Origin: Bacteroides sp.
GTDB taxonomy: Bacteria > Bacteroidota > Bacteroidia > Bacteroidales > Bacteroidaceae
Length of the DNA: 64,000 nucleotides
Assembly (NCBI GenBank): GCA_021202275.1
Contig: JAJQDI010000021.1
Location: 62,001-126,000 of the forward strand
Direction: 5' to 3'
Shown: positions 1 to 10,206 of the stretch, piece after piece
How positions within the stretch are numbered: the stretch's first letter is position 1
How the letters are laid out: each line of letters opens with the position of its first letter
Notes under the pieces: generated by a model
Database searches by the model: none
What the model was told of the DNA's origin: nothing
What the model saw: the letters and a program-made list of their open reading frames with translations, nothing else
Program-made: the position numbers and the translations under genes

Positions 1-2
1 AA

Positions 3-1438
3 ATGAAGAATGTGCCATTGTGTGTTATTTTTTCCATGTTATTTTCTATGCCTTGTTTTGCACAAAACAAGATTTTAAATATAAATTTTCCTGACTCTGT
101 AAAAGAGAAGGAAATAATAATCCATTATTCAATAGGAGAGATACTTAATTATTTTTATGAGCCTTATTTGTTTAAACAAAAGACACATACAAATAATCTC
201 TCAGTGAGTATTCCGGATTCGGTTGAAACGATTTTATTGGAAATTTTTCCTACAAATCAATATGAATGGGGTAAAAACGTGGTCTTGTATATGAACACTA
301 AAGGTCAATATACTATCGATATTGATTCTGTGAATCCTCCACTATTTAGGGGGGAATTGTCTGCCTTGCATCGGTTCATGTACAATTTAAAAAATGGTAG
401 TGGTGTAAAAAGGGCTGAGTTTACAGAGCAAAAATTCATGAATAAGACCCCACTCATATCTTTTTATGATTTTATGGATAAAGAAATTGATACTGATATA
501 GCTAGTCTTGATCAATTATATCAGAAAAATCAAATAGATAAACACTCATACTTTTTTGCCAAAGATCAAGTAGTGGATGATTATTTATTTCGTGCAGCAC
601 TACTTGCGCAGTCGCCTGAAAAAAATATTTTCTAAAATTGATTCATTAAATTTTTATAGAGATTTAGATAGACTTTTTAAAAAGTATCATACAATATATA
701 AATGGGGTATATCTGTAATCCCAAAGGCTGAACTAAAGTCAAGAGAACTGATTTCTTATGAAAGATTAGATTTAGGTCTGGATTCTATATTTAGCTTAAT
801 CTCATTGTTAAATAAAGAAGAGCAAGAAATTGTTGCTGCATCTGAAATCATAACAAATACATCTATCGGTTTATTAGATTCTATTCAATTAAATACTTAC
901 CGAAATCTCTATAAAGAGAAATTTCCAAATAGTATGTATAATCAGTCTCTCACCAATCTAAAATCATTAACAAAAAAAAGAGTATATCCTGGCTCAATTT
1001 ACAATAGAAAGTGGATTTCATGATTATGGAAAATTTGAGGTAGATGATTTATGTAAAATTACAGGAATGATATTTGGAGAAAAACCTGTTTTTGTTGACT
1101 TTTGGGCAACATGGTGTGGACCGTGTATAAAAGAATTTGAACATAGAGAAGCATTGGAGCAATTTTTATCTGAAAATAACATTGGATTGTTATATGTTTC
1201 TCTTGATTTTTCTGGTGCATTTAACAATTGGAAAGAAACCATACAAGAAAAACAATTGGAAGGATTTCATTATTTAGCAACTGAGAAGTTCGGTGCAAAA
1301 TTACCATATTTTGAGAAAGATGCGAGCATTCCACGTTATATCCTCTTAGATAAAACCGGGGCTATATTAATAGAATATGGTGAAACACCAAGTTCAGGAA
1401 GACTTATTCCTCAAATTAAGAATGCATTAGGGCTATGA
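3..1438 (+). pseudogene. TlpA-like thioredoxin-domain protein, interrupted by two frameshifts
   Basis: Three consecutive pieces (3-635, 577-1023, up to 1438) in three frames join into one protein of about 477 residues if one A is removed from the A7 run at 619-625 and one from the A8 run at 972-979. The N-terminus MKNVPLCVIFSMLFSMPCFA is a signal peptide, so the start at 3 is probably genuine. The middle is an unrecognised alpha-rich domain with no strong motif. The C-terminal 120 residues are a thioredoxin fold with the active site WATWCGPC (Cys codons 1115-1126) and the cis-Pro segment near IPRYILLD. The family (TlpA/ResA/DUF4369-type) comprises periplasmic or surface thiol-disulfide reductases. 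The gene is strongly AT-rich. It lies about 120 bp upstream of the glycosyltransferase/exporter genes and probably belongs to their cluster. The lesions may be real or homopolymer sequencing errors. Confidence 0.75.
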
Positions 1439-1555
1439 AAAAAATGGCAATCTGATTATAGTCAGTTACTTTTTTACAGATAAAATATTTCACTGAAACT
1501 ATACTGTATTAATTACAGAATATGCAATCGGAACTATTAGGAAATTAAAACACTC

Positions 1556-2395
1556 ATGAATAATCCAAATAATAATATAGCTTTTATCATTGTCTGGATC
1601 GGAGATTGGCCCTGGTACTTTTGTTACTTTATCCATACTTGTGGATACAATCCCAATATTGATTTTTACATTCTTACAGATAATAATATATGCCCTGAGA
1701 CTATTCCTTCCAATGTAAAATTCATCTCTTATTCTCAGGAACAATTTTCCGGAGATGCGACCGCTGTGTTGGGATTAGAAATTAATCTTACACATGGCTA
1801 TAAACTTTGTGACTTTAAACCAGCATACGGCTACATTTTTAAAGATTTAGTTAAAGACTATGATTTCTGGGGTTATTGTGATATTGATCTGATTTGGGGA
1901 AATATACGCAAATTCATGACAGAAGAATTATTGGATCAATATGATGTGATAAGTGCAAGGCATGATTACCTCACCGGTTGTTTTGCTCTTTTCAGAAATA
2001 CTCCCCTTTTGAGGGAGCTATTTAAACAGAGTAGAGATTATACAAAGGTTTTTACAGAAGAGCGTAACTTCTTTTTTGATGAGACCAATTTTGCTTTCGA
2101 GGAGTTTGAAAAAGGAATACATTATTCAAAGATACATACGGAAGTGGAGAGTATGACACATGTGGTAAAGAGGTTGGATGAAACAGGTGAATTGAGAGCT
2201 CTTTTTGAATTTCAGATAGTAGAGGGTTTTGCCGGAAATATGTTGTGGGATCATGGCAGACTGATTTATCGCAGGGAGTTCGAAGCGATGTGTTATCATA
2301 TGGTCAGATTTAAAAGAAAATATTCGGAACCTGTCGATCTGTTGAGAGCAATTCCGGATAGATTTCGTATAGGAAAGAAAAAAATATATTATTGA
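1556..2395 (+). CDS. DUF6625-type glycosyltransferase-like protein
   Basis: 279 residues with no signal peptide or membrane segment, so cytoplasmic. The first half has the look of a GT-A fold: an N-terminal strand ending in WIGDWPWYF, then FYILTDNN, and a DxD-like metal/nucleotide-sugar motif in GYCDIDLIWGN. I recognise the overall pattern as DUF6625, a Bacteroidetes family annotated as putative glycosyltransferase; the acceptor is unknown. The stop overlaps the start of the peptidase-ABC exporter (TTGATG), which implies translational coupling. A role in sugar-modifying an exported peptide is therefore an inference from position. The ATG at 1556 follows an AT-rich stretch, normal for this phylum. 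Confidence 0.7.
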   Translation: MNNPNNNIAFIIVWIGDWPWYFCYFIHTCGYNPNIDFYILTDNNICPETIPSNVKFISYSQEQFSGDATAVLGLEINLTHGYKLCDFKPAYGYIFKDLVKDYDFWGYCDIDLIWGNIRKFMTEELLDQYDVISARHDYLTGCFALFRNTPLLRELFKQSRDYTKVFTEERNFFFDETNFAFEEFEKGIHYSKIHTEVESMTHVVKRLDETGELRALFEFQIVEGFAGNMLWDHGRLIYRREFEAMCYHMVRFKRKYSEPVDLLRAIPDRFRIGKKKIYY

Positions 2396-4620
2396 TGGGC
2401 AGGAGATTTCCTTACTACCAACAACTGGATGCAATGGATTGCGGTCCTACCTGTCTGCGTATGATCGCTAAATATTACGGCAGAAGCTATAGTTTACAAA
2501 CTTTACGTGAAGACTCATTCATTACGCGTGACGGAGTATCCATGATGGGGATAAGTGATGCGGCTGAAAAGATTGGTTTCCGGACCACTGGCCTGAGGCT
2601 TTCATTCGACAAACTGGTGGAAGATATGAATTTTCCTTGTATTCTGTATTGGAATGAGCAACACTTTGTGGTATGTAGTGGAATAAAGAAAAAAACTGCT
2701 CTGTGGAGCAACAAAGAGGAGTATGTGATAGATATTGCCGATCCGGCAAAAGGTCAGTTCCAATTGACTAAAACTGAATTCCTGACTCATTGGATGAATG
2801 ATAAAGAGCAGGGTTGTGATACAGGGATTGCCCTTAGCCTTAAACCTACTCCCGAATTTTATGAAAACCCGGATGAGGATCAGACAACAGACAGGAACCT
2901 GAAACACTTTCTTTTGTATCTGATACCCTACAGATCTCAGATCTTTCAGTTGGTTGTGGGGATGCTTATCGCAAGTTTTCTTCAACTAATATTTCCCTTT
3001 CTGACACAGGCAGTTGTGGATCAGGGTATCGGAAATAATAACCTGAGCCTGATCACACTTATACTGATTGCACAATTTGTCTTGTTTGTAACTCAGCTGG
3101 CTGTAGAGTTTACCCGCAACTGGATCACGCTGCATGTAAGTACACGGATCAATATCTCCCTTATCTCAGACTTCCTGATCAAGCTGATGAAGCTGCCCCT
3201 ACGTTTCTTTGACTCTAAAAACATCGGTGATATACTTCAAAGGATCGGAGACCACAGCAGAATAGAGTCTTTCCTGACGGGCTCTACCCTGACTACTATT
3301 TTCTCTTTTGCCAATTTTATTATATTCGGGATCATTCTGGCCTATTATAATGTATGGATCCTGCTGATTTTCATTGCAGGTAATACCTTGTATGTCCTGT
3401 GGATCCTGCTATTCATGAAATACAGGCACAATCTAGACTATAAACGCTTCACCCAGGCTGCTGCAGAGCAGGGAAATCTGATCCACCTGATTACCGGTAT
3501 GCAGGAGATAAAATTGAATAATATAGAGAAACAATACCGTTGGAAATGGGAGCGTATACAGGTAAAATTATTTAAGACAAGCATCAAAAGTCTGGCCGTA
3601 GGCCAATATCAGCAGTCCGGTTCTGTTTTTCTAAGCCAGAGCACTTCCCTGCTTATTACCTTTCTTGCTGCCAGGCTTGTGATAGAGGGGCAACTTACCC
3701 TGGGAATGATGATGTCTATCAGCTATATTATAGGACAGCTGTCGGCACCTATATCACAGATCATTGATTTTGCTCAGAATTTTCAGGATGCAAAGATCAG
3801 TCTGGAAAGGCTTAATGAGATACATAATAAGCCTGATGAAGAACAGGAAACGACTATACAAATCAATACTCTTCCTGAAAACAAGACTCTGTCATTGAAA
3901 AATGTGTCTTACAGCTATACCGGTTCGGCGAGAGACTATGTACTGAAAAATGTGGATCTGGAAATACCTACTCATAAGGTTACAGCTATTGTGGGTGCGA
4001 GTGGGAGTGGAAAAACTACTTTACTGAAACTACTTCTGGGTTTTTATCAGCCCAATGAAGGAAAGATCCTGGTAGACCGTACTCCTCTTCATGAGATAAA
4101 TTCACACCTGTGGAGGCAAAATACCGGTGCTGTGATGCAGGATGGATTTATTTTCTCTGATTCCATTGCCAATAACATCATGCTGGATGAGGCTTCTTTT
4201 GATATAGAAAGGTTGCGTAAAGCGGTGGAAATGGCCAATATAAAAGAGTATATTGAGGAGCTGCCACTAAAGTACAATACAAAGATCGGTATGGAAGGAA
4301 ATGGCATCAGCCAGGGACAACGTCAGCGTTTGCTCATTGCGCGTGCCATATATAAGAATCCCGAATTTATATTTCTGGATGAAGCCACCAATGCACTGGA
4401 TGCAAATAATGAACGTATTATTCTGGACCACCTGGATCATTTCTATAAAGGTAAGACCGTTGTGATTGTGGCACACCGTTTAAGCACGGTGCAACATGCA
4501 GATAAAATTATCGTCCTGGAACAGGGCAGTCTCATAGAGGAAGGTACTCACAAAGAGTTAACTGCTAAAAAAGGTGCTTATTATACACTTGTAAAAAACC
4601 AGTTGGAGTTAGGAACATGA
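2395..4620 (+). CDS. C39 peptidase-containing ABC exporter (LanT/bacteriocin type)
   Basis: 741 residues from the ATG at 2395; a TTG one codon earlier is less likely. Residues 1-130 are a C39 cysteine protease: Gln10 and Cys16 in QQLDAMDCGPTC, a catalytic His in NEQHFVV and Asp in IADPAKG. Six membrane helices follow (about 165-430). The nucleotide-binding domain has Walker A GASGSGKTT, a signature loop written ISQGQRQR rather than LSGGQ, and Walker B FIFLDEAT followed by an H-loop in VAHRLST. C39 exporters cleave a double-glycine leader and export the mature peptide, so a GG-leader substrate should be encoded nearby; none is visible in the window. The gene overlaps the HlyD gene by the sequence ATGA. 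Confidence 0.92.
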   Translation: MGRRFPYYQQLDAMDCGPTCLRMIAKYYGRSYSLQTLREDSFITRDGVSMMGISDAAEKIGFRTTGLRLSFDKLVEDMNFPCILYWNEQHFVVCSGIKKKTALWSNKEEYVIDIADPAKGQFQLTKTEFLTHWMNDKEQGCDTGIALSLKPTPEFYENPDEDQTTDRNLKHFLLYLIPYRSQIFQLVVGMLIASFLQLIFPFLTQAVVDQGIGNNNLSLITLILIAQFVLFVTQLAVEFTRNWITLHVSTRINISLISDFLIKLMKLPLRFFDSKNIGDILQRIGDHSRIESFLTGSTLTTIFSFANFIIFGIILAYYNVWILLIFIAGNTLYVLWILLFMKYRHNLDYKRFTQAAAEQGNLIHLITGMQEIKLNNIEKQYRWKWERIQVKLFKTSIKSLAVGQYQQSGSVFLSQSTSLLITFLAARLVIEGQLTLGMMMSISYIIGQLSAPISQIIDFAQNFQDAKISLERLNEIHNKPDEEQETTIQINTLPENKTLSLKNVSYSYTGSARDYVLKNVDLEIPTHKVTAIVGASGSGKTTLLKLLLGFYQPNEGKILVDRTPLHEINSHLWRQNTGAVMQDGFIFSDSIANNIMLDEASFDIERLRKAVEMANIKEYIEELPLKYNTKIGMEGNGISQGQRQRLLIARAIYKNPEFIFLDEATNALDANNERIILDHLDHFYKGKTVVIVAHRLSTVQHADKIIVLEQGSLIEEGTHKELTAKKGAYYTLVKNQLELGT

Positions 4621-5924
4621 GCGAGGATGTGCAGAAAGATAAAATAGAACTCAGAAGTGAAGAATTTCAGGAGGTTCTGGGGGATCCGCCGCATTGGCTG
4701 ATTAAATGGAGCATCATGCTTTCCGGGATTTTCGTCCTGATCATGTTGATCGGTAGCATCATTTTTCGCTATCCCGAGATCATTCCAGCAGAAATGACCC
4801 TCACCAGCCTGGCTCCTGTGACTTCCGTTGTTTCCAGGAACAGTGGCAGACTACAGGAATTGAGAGTGTCAGAGGGACAATGGGTGAATGCGGGAGAATA
4901 CCTGGCCATTATTGAAAATACAGCATCAACAGAAGATATAATCCTGCTGAAAACCTATTTATCTAATGATATAACTCAGGACGAGGAGATCGTTCTTCCA
5001 CTGGAATCTCTTCATTTAGGAGAAATGCAATCCTTATATTCATCTTTCTATATAGTTCTCAGAGAGCATAACGACTTCCTGAAGCTGTCTTATTATCAAA
5101 AGAAGAATGAATTGTTATTGAATAAAATAATAAGCTACAAAGAGAATTATAACAGCCTGCTCCTCCAGGAAGAGATTGTCCGGCAACAATATGACTTAAA
5201 GAAAATGCAATACCAACGTGATTCTTTGTTGCATGACAGAGCGCTGATCTCAAAAGAGGAATTAGAGTTGTCGCAGGATATCTATTTGCAGGCAGTTCTC
5301 TCTCAGAAAACGATGCAGTCTACTCTGGAGAATACCCGAATTGAGATATTACAGTTGCAGGAGGGACTATTGGATATAGAAAAACAATATCTGGAACAGC
5401 ATACCTTCATTAGATCCCAGATAAAAACATATACAGATCAACTCCTCACTCAGATCAGTCATTGGGAGATACAATACGCGCTTATAGCTCCGGTAGAAGG
5501 AAAAGTGGCTTTTACAGATATCTGGGTGGATAATCAACATCTCTCTGTTAACCAGAATGTATTCAATGTAGTACCTCAACAGGATATGGAGTTGATAGGA
5601 AAAGCACTATTACCGATGTACCGTTCGGGAAAAGTAAAAACAGGACAACGGGTAAATGTACGTTTTGATAATTTCCCGGATAATGAATTTGGAATAGTGA
5701 ATGGAGTGGTCAGAAATATTTCTCTTGTCCCCTTAGTATCAGAGAAAGAGGCATACTATATACTGGATATTGTTTTTCCTGATGGGCTGATCACTACCTA
5801 TAACAGGCAATTGCCCTATCTTCCTGAGATGTCAGCTACTGTGGAGATCATTACAGAGGATCTGTCCCTCTTTCAGAGGTTGATCATGCCACTTAAAAAG
5901 ATCGCCGCAGAGCATATTCTATAA
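4617..5924 (+). CDS. HlyD-family membrane fusion (adaptor) protein
   Basis: 435 residues. A short cytoplasmic N-terminus precedes one membrane anchor (about 30-50, rich in I/L/M/F). A lipoyl-like half follows with LRVSEGQWVNAGEYLAIIEN, then a long coiled coil (about 150-290, many E/Q/L heptads), the second lipoyl half (IAPVEGKVAF) and a beta-barrel region (GQRVNVRFDNFP). This is the standard type I secretion adaptor layout that links an inner-membrane ABC exporter to an outer-membrane TolC channel. The ATGA overlap with the C39 exporter makes the two a unit. No TolC homologue is in the window. Confidence 0.9.
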   Translation: MSEDVQKDKIELRSEEFQEVLGDPPHWLIKWSIMLSGIFVLIMLIGSIIFRYPEIIPAEMTLTSLAPVTSVVSRNSGRLQELRVSEGQWVNAGEYLAIIENTASTEDIILLKTYLSNDITQDEEIVLPLESLHLGEMQSLYSSFYIVLREHNDFLKLSYYQKKNELLLNKIISYKENYNSLLLQEEIVRQQYDLKKMQYQRDSLLHDRALISKEELELSQDIYLQAVLSQKTMQSTLENTRIEILQLQEGLLDIEKQYLEQHTFIRSQIKTYTDQLLTQISHWEIQYALIAPVEGKVAFTDIWVDNQHLSVNQNVFNVVPQQDMELIGKALLPMYRSGKVKTGQRVNVRFDNFPDNEFGIVNGVVRNISLVPLVSEKEAYYILDIVFPDGLITTYNRQLPYLPEMSATVEIITEDLSLFQRLIMPLKKIAAEHIL

Positions 5925-5964
5925 CGCGAACAGTTTCCCGCCGGAAATATAAATATAATAATAA

Positions 5965-6969
5965 ATGATAGATAAATCCATGAAAAACACAAACCTCTCT
6001 TTTTGTATTACCTGCCGCAACAGATTGCACCACCTGCAAGATACCCTGGAGGTAAATATCAGAAATAACAGGGTGGCAGGGAAAACAGAATTTGTGCTGC
6101 TCGACTATAACTCAACAGATGGATTGGAGGAATGGGTACATTCTTCCATGATCAACTATATAGAGGAAGGAACTTTGGTCTATTACAAAACATTTGAACC
6201 TGTTACCTATTTACGCAGCCATAGCCGGAATGTAGCTTTCAGGCTGGCCGGTTCTGATATACTTTGTATGTTGGATGCCGATAATTATTTAGGAGAGGGA
6301 TTTGCCTCTTTTATGCTTGGGGAATTTGAGCAAAACAAAAACATATTTTATACAAGTGATCTGACCAAACGGGATGCTTTTGGGCGTGTTTGTGTTAAAA
6401 GAGAAGATTTTATCTCTGTCAGAGGATACAATGAAGAATTTGTAGGATATGGATATGAAGATGTAGATTTTTTCTATCGGCTGAAAGAATCCGGTGTAGA
6501 ACAAAAGTTCTTTTTTGATCCTGAGTTCTATCAGGCAATCAGGCATATCCACAAAGAGCGTATCCTGGAAGAACCTATGTTTGCTCGTGTAAACAGGATC
6601 TATATTTCTTATCTCAATCCTTATACATCTGTTATTCTGGTACTCTACACTAATCTTACTGTCGGAGAATATACACTTGTAGACAATCTGCATCTATTTG
6701 CCAATCTCTACATTGAGGATATTGTCCATTATTATATGGACGAGAGAAAGAGTGTTGTATTATCAGGAGATATAAAGAGTGGCAATTGGAGGGAATTCAA
6801 TAATCAGCTCATTATTGATTATGAAAACACGTCTGTGGTTATAGACAAACAACAAAATAAAATAGAAATAGATGGATCTATTTTTTATCATGTGGATGAT
6901 GAAGAAATTAAGATTGGAATTATTATGACTCTGACTTCCGCGCAGAATTTCCGTTCTGTGCAGGGATAA
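5965..6969 (+). CDS. GT2-fold glycosyltransferase with galactosyltransferase-type C-terminus
   Basis: 334 residues, soluble. The N-terminus NLSFCITCRNRLHHLQDTL is typical of family 2 glycosyltransferases. The metal-binding motif DADNYLG is the DxD equivalent, and VRGYNEEFVGYGYEDVDFFY matches the glycosyltransferase-7/27 C-terminal acceptor-side motif (GW/GYGxEDxD). The last 80 residues are less conserved and contain no recognised domain. The gene follows the HlyD gene by 40 bp on the same strand. The ATG at 5965 is used here; another in-frame ATG five codons on (5980) gives almost the same protein. The acceptor is unknown; from position, a secreted peptide or a cell-surface glycan are both possible. 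Confidence 0.82.
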   Translation: MIDKSMKNTNLSFCITCRNRLHHLQDTLEVNIRNNRVAGKTEFVLLDYNSTDGLEEWVHSSMINYIEEGTLVYYKTFEPVTYLRSHSRNVAFRLAGSDILCMLDADNYLGEGFASFMLGEFEQNKNIFYTSDLTKRDAFGRVCVKREDFISVRGYNEEFVGYGYEDVDFFYRLKESGVEQKFFFDPEFYQAIRHIHKERILEEPMFARVNRIYISYLNPYTSVILVLYTNLTVGEYTLVDNLHLFANLYIEDIVHYYMDERKSVVLSGDIKSGNWREFNNQLIIDYENTSVVIDKQQNKIEIDGSIFYHVDDEEIKIGIIMTLTSAQNFRSVQG

Positions 6970-7057
6970 ATAAAAAACAGTGCATTGATAAATCCGGAAG
7001 GGTTTGGAAAAGCCACCGTATTTAAGAATTTTAATTATCAACATGCAATCGTTATAG

Positions 7058-7888
7058 GTGAATAATATGGTAGGAACAGATACACAAAGTGGTAGTGAAA
7101 CAGGTATTATCTCTGTTTTCTATGATCGCAGTGGATGGGATGTGTTGCTGAGAGATATATTGAAATGGTGTGAAGAGAGAAACCATTTGTTTTCCTGTGA
7201 TCTCTCACTCTCTGAGGATAGAGGCGATCATATAAGATTGTGGATTTATAAACAGGAAGAGAGCTCTGTGTACAGAGAGATACATTCGTATGTAAAATCT
7301 TATATAGAAGCCAACCCATCTACACGAAGTCGCGTATTACCTTATGGAAAGGCACTCTGGTGCTATTATCCGAATAATGAATTAGTATTTGATCGGTTTA
7401 AAATTAATTCTTATCCGGAAGAGATCCTTTCTGTCAGAAGAGAGACATTGAAACTATATATGGATCTCCTGGAAGGAGACTATTCTGTAGATGGTATAGT
7501 CGCGGTTTGTCTATATGTGTTTATAAAGCTATTGAAACTGGTCGAAAAAGATCAGATAGAGAGGGCTGTTACCGGAATTATAGATGAGATATCAGAGAAT
7601 ATCAATATGTATAATTCTACAGTTACCGTACAGGAGTTGATCGATGGATTGCTCGAATCCAACGATGTTCTCGGGGAGATGTATACCTATTGGGAGGAAG
7701 ATATGGAATGGATGCCGACAAACATGCAGGAATGGTTAGAACGTATAAAAGGTTGTATGGATAGGTATGGATATCCCTATACCTGTGCTACTATTTGTGA
7801 TCTGTTGGGGCTGGGCAAACTACACAGCATGCTGATACAGATGCTTATTCAAATGTGGTATGATAAATATAGGATGATCATAAAATAA
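7058..7888 (+). CDS. Stand-alone SpaB_C-like (lantibiotic dehydratase C-terminal / thiopeptide-type) protein
   Basis: 276 residues; the start is either GTG at 7058 or, more likely, ATG at 7067. The N-terminal third carries the pattern of the SpaB C-terminal domain: SVFYDRSGWDVLLRDIL, then DRGDHIRLWIYK, the equivalent of the family GPHLRLR strand, and a YxxE-containing middle part. The length also fits the domain (about 270-300 residues). In split class I LanB systems this domain eliminates glutamate from glutamylated Ser/Thr to give dehydroamino acids. No other enzymatic motif or membrane segment is seen. It is the last gene of the cluster and is followed by a hairpin. The assignment rests on motif resemblance and gene context; I could not search profiles. 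Confidence 0.6.
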   Translation: MNNMVGTDTQSGSETGIISVFYDRSGWDVLLRDILKWCEERNHLFSCDLSLSEDRGDHIRLWIYKQEESSVYREIHSYVKSYIEANPSTRSRVLPYGKALWCYYPNNELVFDRFKINSYPEEILSVRRETLKLYMDLLEGDYSVDGIVAVCLYVFIKLLKLVEKDQIERAVTGIIDEISENINMYNSTVTVQELIDGLLESNDVLGEMYTYWEEDMEWMPTNMQEWLERIKGCMDRYGYPYTCATICDLLGLGKLHSMLIQMLIQMWYDKYRMIIK

Positions 7889-7906
7889 AAGTCTGATAAA
7901 AAAGAA

Positions 7907-7937
7907 GGGAAACATCCTCTTTTCAGAAGTGTTTCCC
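7907..7937 (-). terminator. Rho-independent terminator of the minus-strand PUL
   Basis: Inverted repeat GGGAAACA / TGTTTCCC with a 15-nt loop in the convergent gap between the RiPP-like cluster and the GH3 gene. On the minus strand it is followed by a T-rich run (complement of the A-rich stretch at 7896-7906), so it best serves the PUL transcript. Confidence 0.6.
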
Positions 7938-7957
7938 CTCTCACCTTTCAAAAACAA

Positions 7958-10203
7958 TCAATCAATAACCTTAAATGAAAACTCATCCCCACTTTGACTA
8001 TGGGTTGCTACCCAGAGACCGAAATCGCCGGGTTCAACCGTTCTAACCATATCAATGTTCCAAAAAGCAAGTTCTTCTATCGGAAGGTCAAAGACCACTG
8101 TGCGAGTCTCACCCGGCTTCAGGGTGACACGCGTGAAACGCTTCAGTTCCTTCACCGGACGGGTCACAGAGCCGACCTTGTCCTGTACATACAACTGCAC
8201 TACTTCTGTGCCCTCGTATTCACCGGTATTGGTGATATCACATTCTACCGTCAGTACGGCATCTTTCTTTAATTCACTGTCCGAAAGACGTATATTGTCG
8301 TATCGGAAAGTGGTGTAAGACAAACCGTATCCGAAAGGATAGAGCGGATCAAATCCGGCATCCAGATAGAAAGAGGTATTTCCCAGAGAGGTCTGACCGG
8401 CTTCGACAGGAATATCGTCTATCAATGTTTCCGTACGATTTGCCGGACGCCCGGTGCTGTTGTGCGCATAGTAGATAGGGATCTGTCCTACCATCTTCGG
8501 GAAGGTGATCGGCGTCTTTCCACTGGGTACCTCTTTTCCAAAGATCAGATCGGCAAGCGCGGGGCCCCCATGGTACCAGGATGGAACGCATACAGCACAG
8601 CAGCAGATTGTTCCACTTCCCGGCCGATAGTCAGCGGACGACCAGCCATAACCACAGTCACTACCGGCTTCCCTGTCGCTGCCAATGCATCGATCAGCTG
8701 CGATTGTGCGCCTTGCAGGTGAAGATCGGCCAGACTGTGTGCCTCTCCGGAAAGAATAGCCTCCTCACCCACAAAGGCCAGTACCACATCGGCACGCGCC
8801 GCGGCTGCGGCGGCCCTGGAGATGCCTCCGGTATTCTTATCGCGGCTATAATCCAGCCCAGGTTCGTAGAGCACCTCTACCCGATCGCCATACAACTGAC
8901 GGATAGCGGCCAATGGAGTTTGCGTATAATTCTTATCTCCATCGAAGATCCAGGTTCCCAGTTGTTCATGCGGAGCATCTGCCAGCGGACCCACAACGGC
9001 TACCGTGCGAACGCCTTCTTTCAAAGGCAAAACACCCTCGTTCTTAAGCAATATGGCCGATTCTACAGCGGCACGTTTCGCTGCTTCCAGATGTGCTTCG
9101 GCATAAAAGACATCCTCCGTGGTTTCACGCACATAGGGGTTGTCAAACAATCCGAGGCGGAATTTGATACGCAGGATATTACGTACGGCTTCGTTGATGG
9201 CAGATTCTTTTACTTTTCCCTCTTTGATGAGTTCGGGTAGGTAATTTACAAACGAGTAGCTTACCATCTCCATATCTATTCCGGCGTTCACAGATCTCAG
9301 CGCAGCCTCTTTGGCGTCGGCTGCAAATCCGTGAGCGATCATTTCAGTAGCGGAAGCCCAGTCGGTCACCACAAATCCATCGAACCCCCACTCACCGCGC
9401 AACACATCCTGCAAGATAAACTTATTGCCGGTAGAAGGTACTCCGTCGTTGTCATTGAACGACGTCATATAGGTAGCAGCACCTGCTTTGGCAGCAGCTT
9501 CGAACGGCGGCAGATATACATTACGGAGCTGACGCTCGGGAATAAAAGTCGAATTGTAGTCACGACCTCCTTCTGCGGCACCGTAGCCCACAAAATGCTT
9601 CGGACAGGCAGCAATGGAAGTCGGATCGCTCAACGACTCTCCCTGATAGCCTCTGACCATGGCCACTCCCATAACAGACGTCAGATACGGATCTTCACCA
9701 CATCCCTCGGCAATACGCCCCCAACGGGGATCACGCGCGATATCGATCATCGGAGCAAATGTCCAGCGTATACCTGCGGCAGAGGCTTCTATGGCGGAGA
9801 TACGGGCTCCCTCTTCGGCAACCTCCGGATTGAAAGAGGCTGCCTGTCCCAGAGGAATGGGAAAAATGGTTTTGAAACCATGGATCACATCCCGGGCAAT
9901 CAATAGAGGGATTCCCAGACGGGACTCTTCGACAGCTACCCGTTGCAACGCATTCACCCGAACGGGATCTACTTCGTTGAGTATCGAGCCGACCTCTCCC
10001 CGTTTGATGAGGACACCCATGTCTTCGATGTTGCCGTAGGAACTAATCTGGTTCATCTGTCCGATCTTCTCCTCCAATGTCATTTTAGACAGCAGGCTCT
10101 CCACCTTGCTCTCTAACGCTTTGTCCCCTCCTTTCTTCGCGGATGAACAAGCTGTAGAAGTGAATATCAGCAACAGAGTAATAGCTGTGTATAATACTTT
10201 CAT
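7958..10203 (-). pseudogene. GH3 beta-glucosidase (BglX type), frameshifted
   Basis: The frame breaks near 8561-8569. Adding one base to the C5 run at 8565-8569 (G run on the coding strand) restores a 748-residue protein and the expected link FHPGTMGGPALADLIFG to KMVGQIPIYYAHNSTGRP. Residues 1-25 are a lipoprotein signal (lipobox near STACSS). The GH3 N-terminal barrel carries KHFVGYGA and the nucleophile Asp in FVVTDWAS. The C-terminal sandwich and the fibronectin-III-like domain (YPFGYGLSYTTF onward) lie in the second piece. The enzyme would remove terminal glucose from beta-glucan oligosaccharides in the periplasm. It is the last gene of the PUL, 3 bp from the GH16 gene. If the lesion is real, the product loses its FnIII domain and the end of the catalytic sandwich. 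Confidence 0.85.
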
Positions 10204-10206
10204 GTT

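Noticed and set aside
1439..1555. A RiPP precursor gene in the short gaps of the cluster
   Set aside because: No small frame with a double-glycine leader in 1439-1555, 5925-5964 or 6970-7057.
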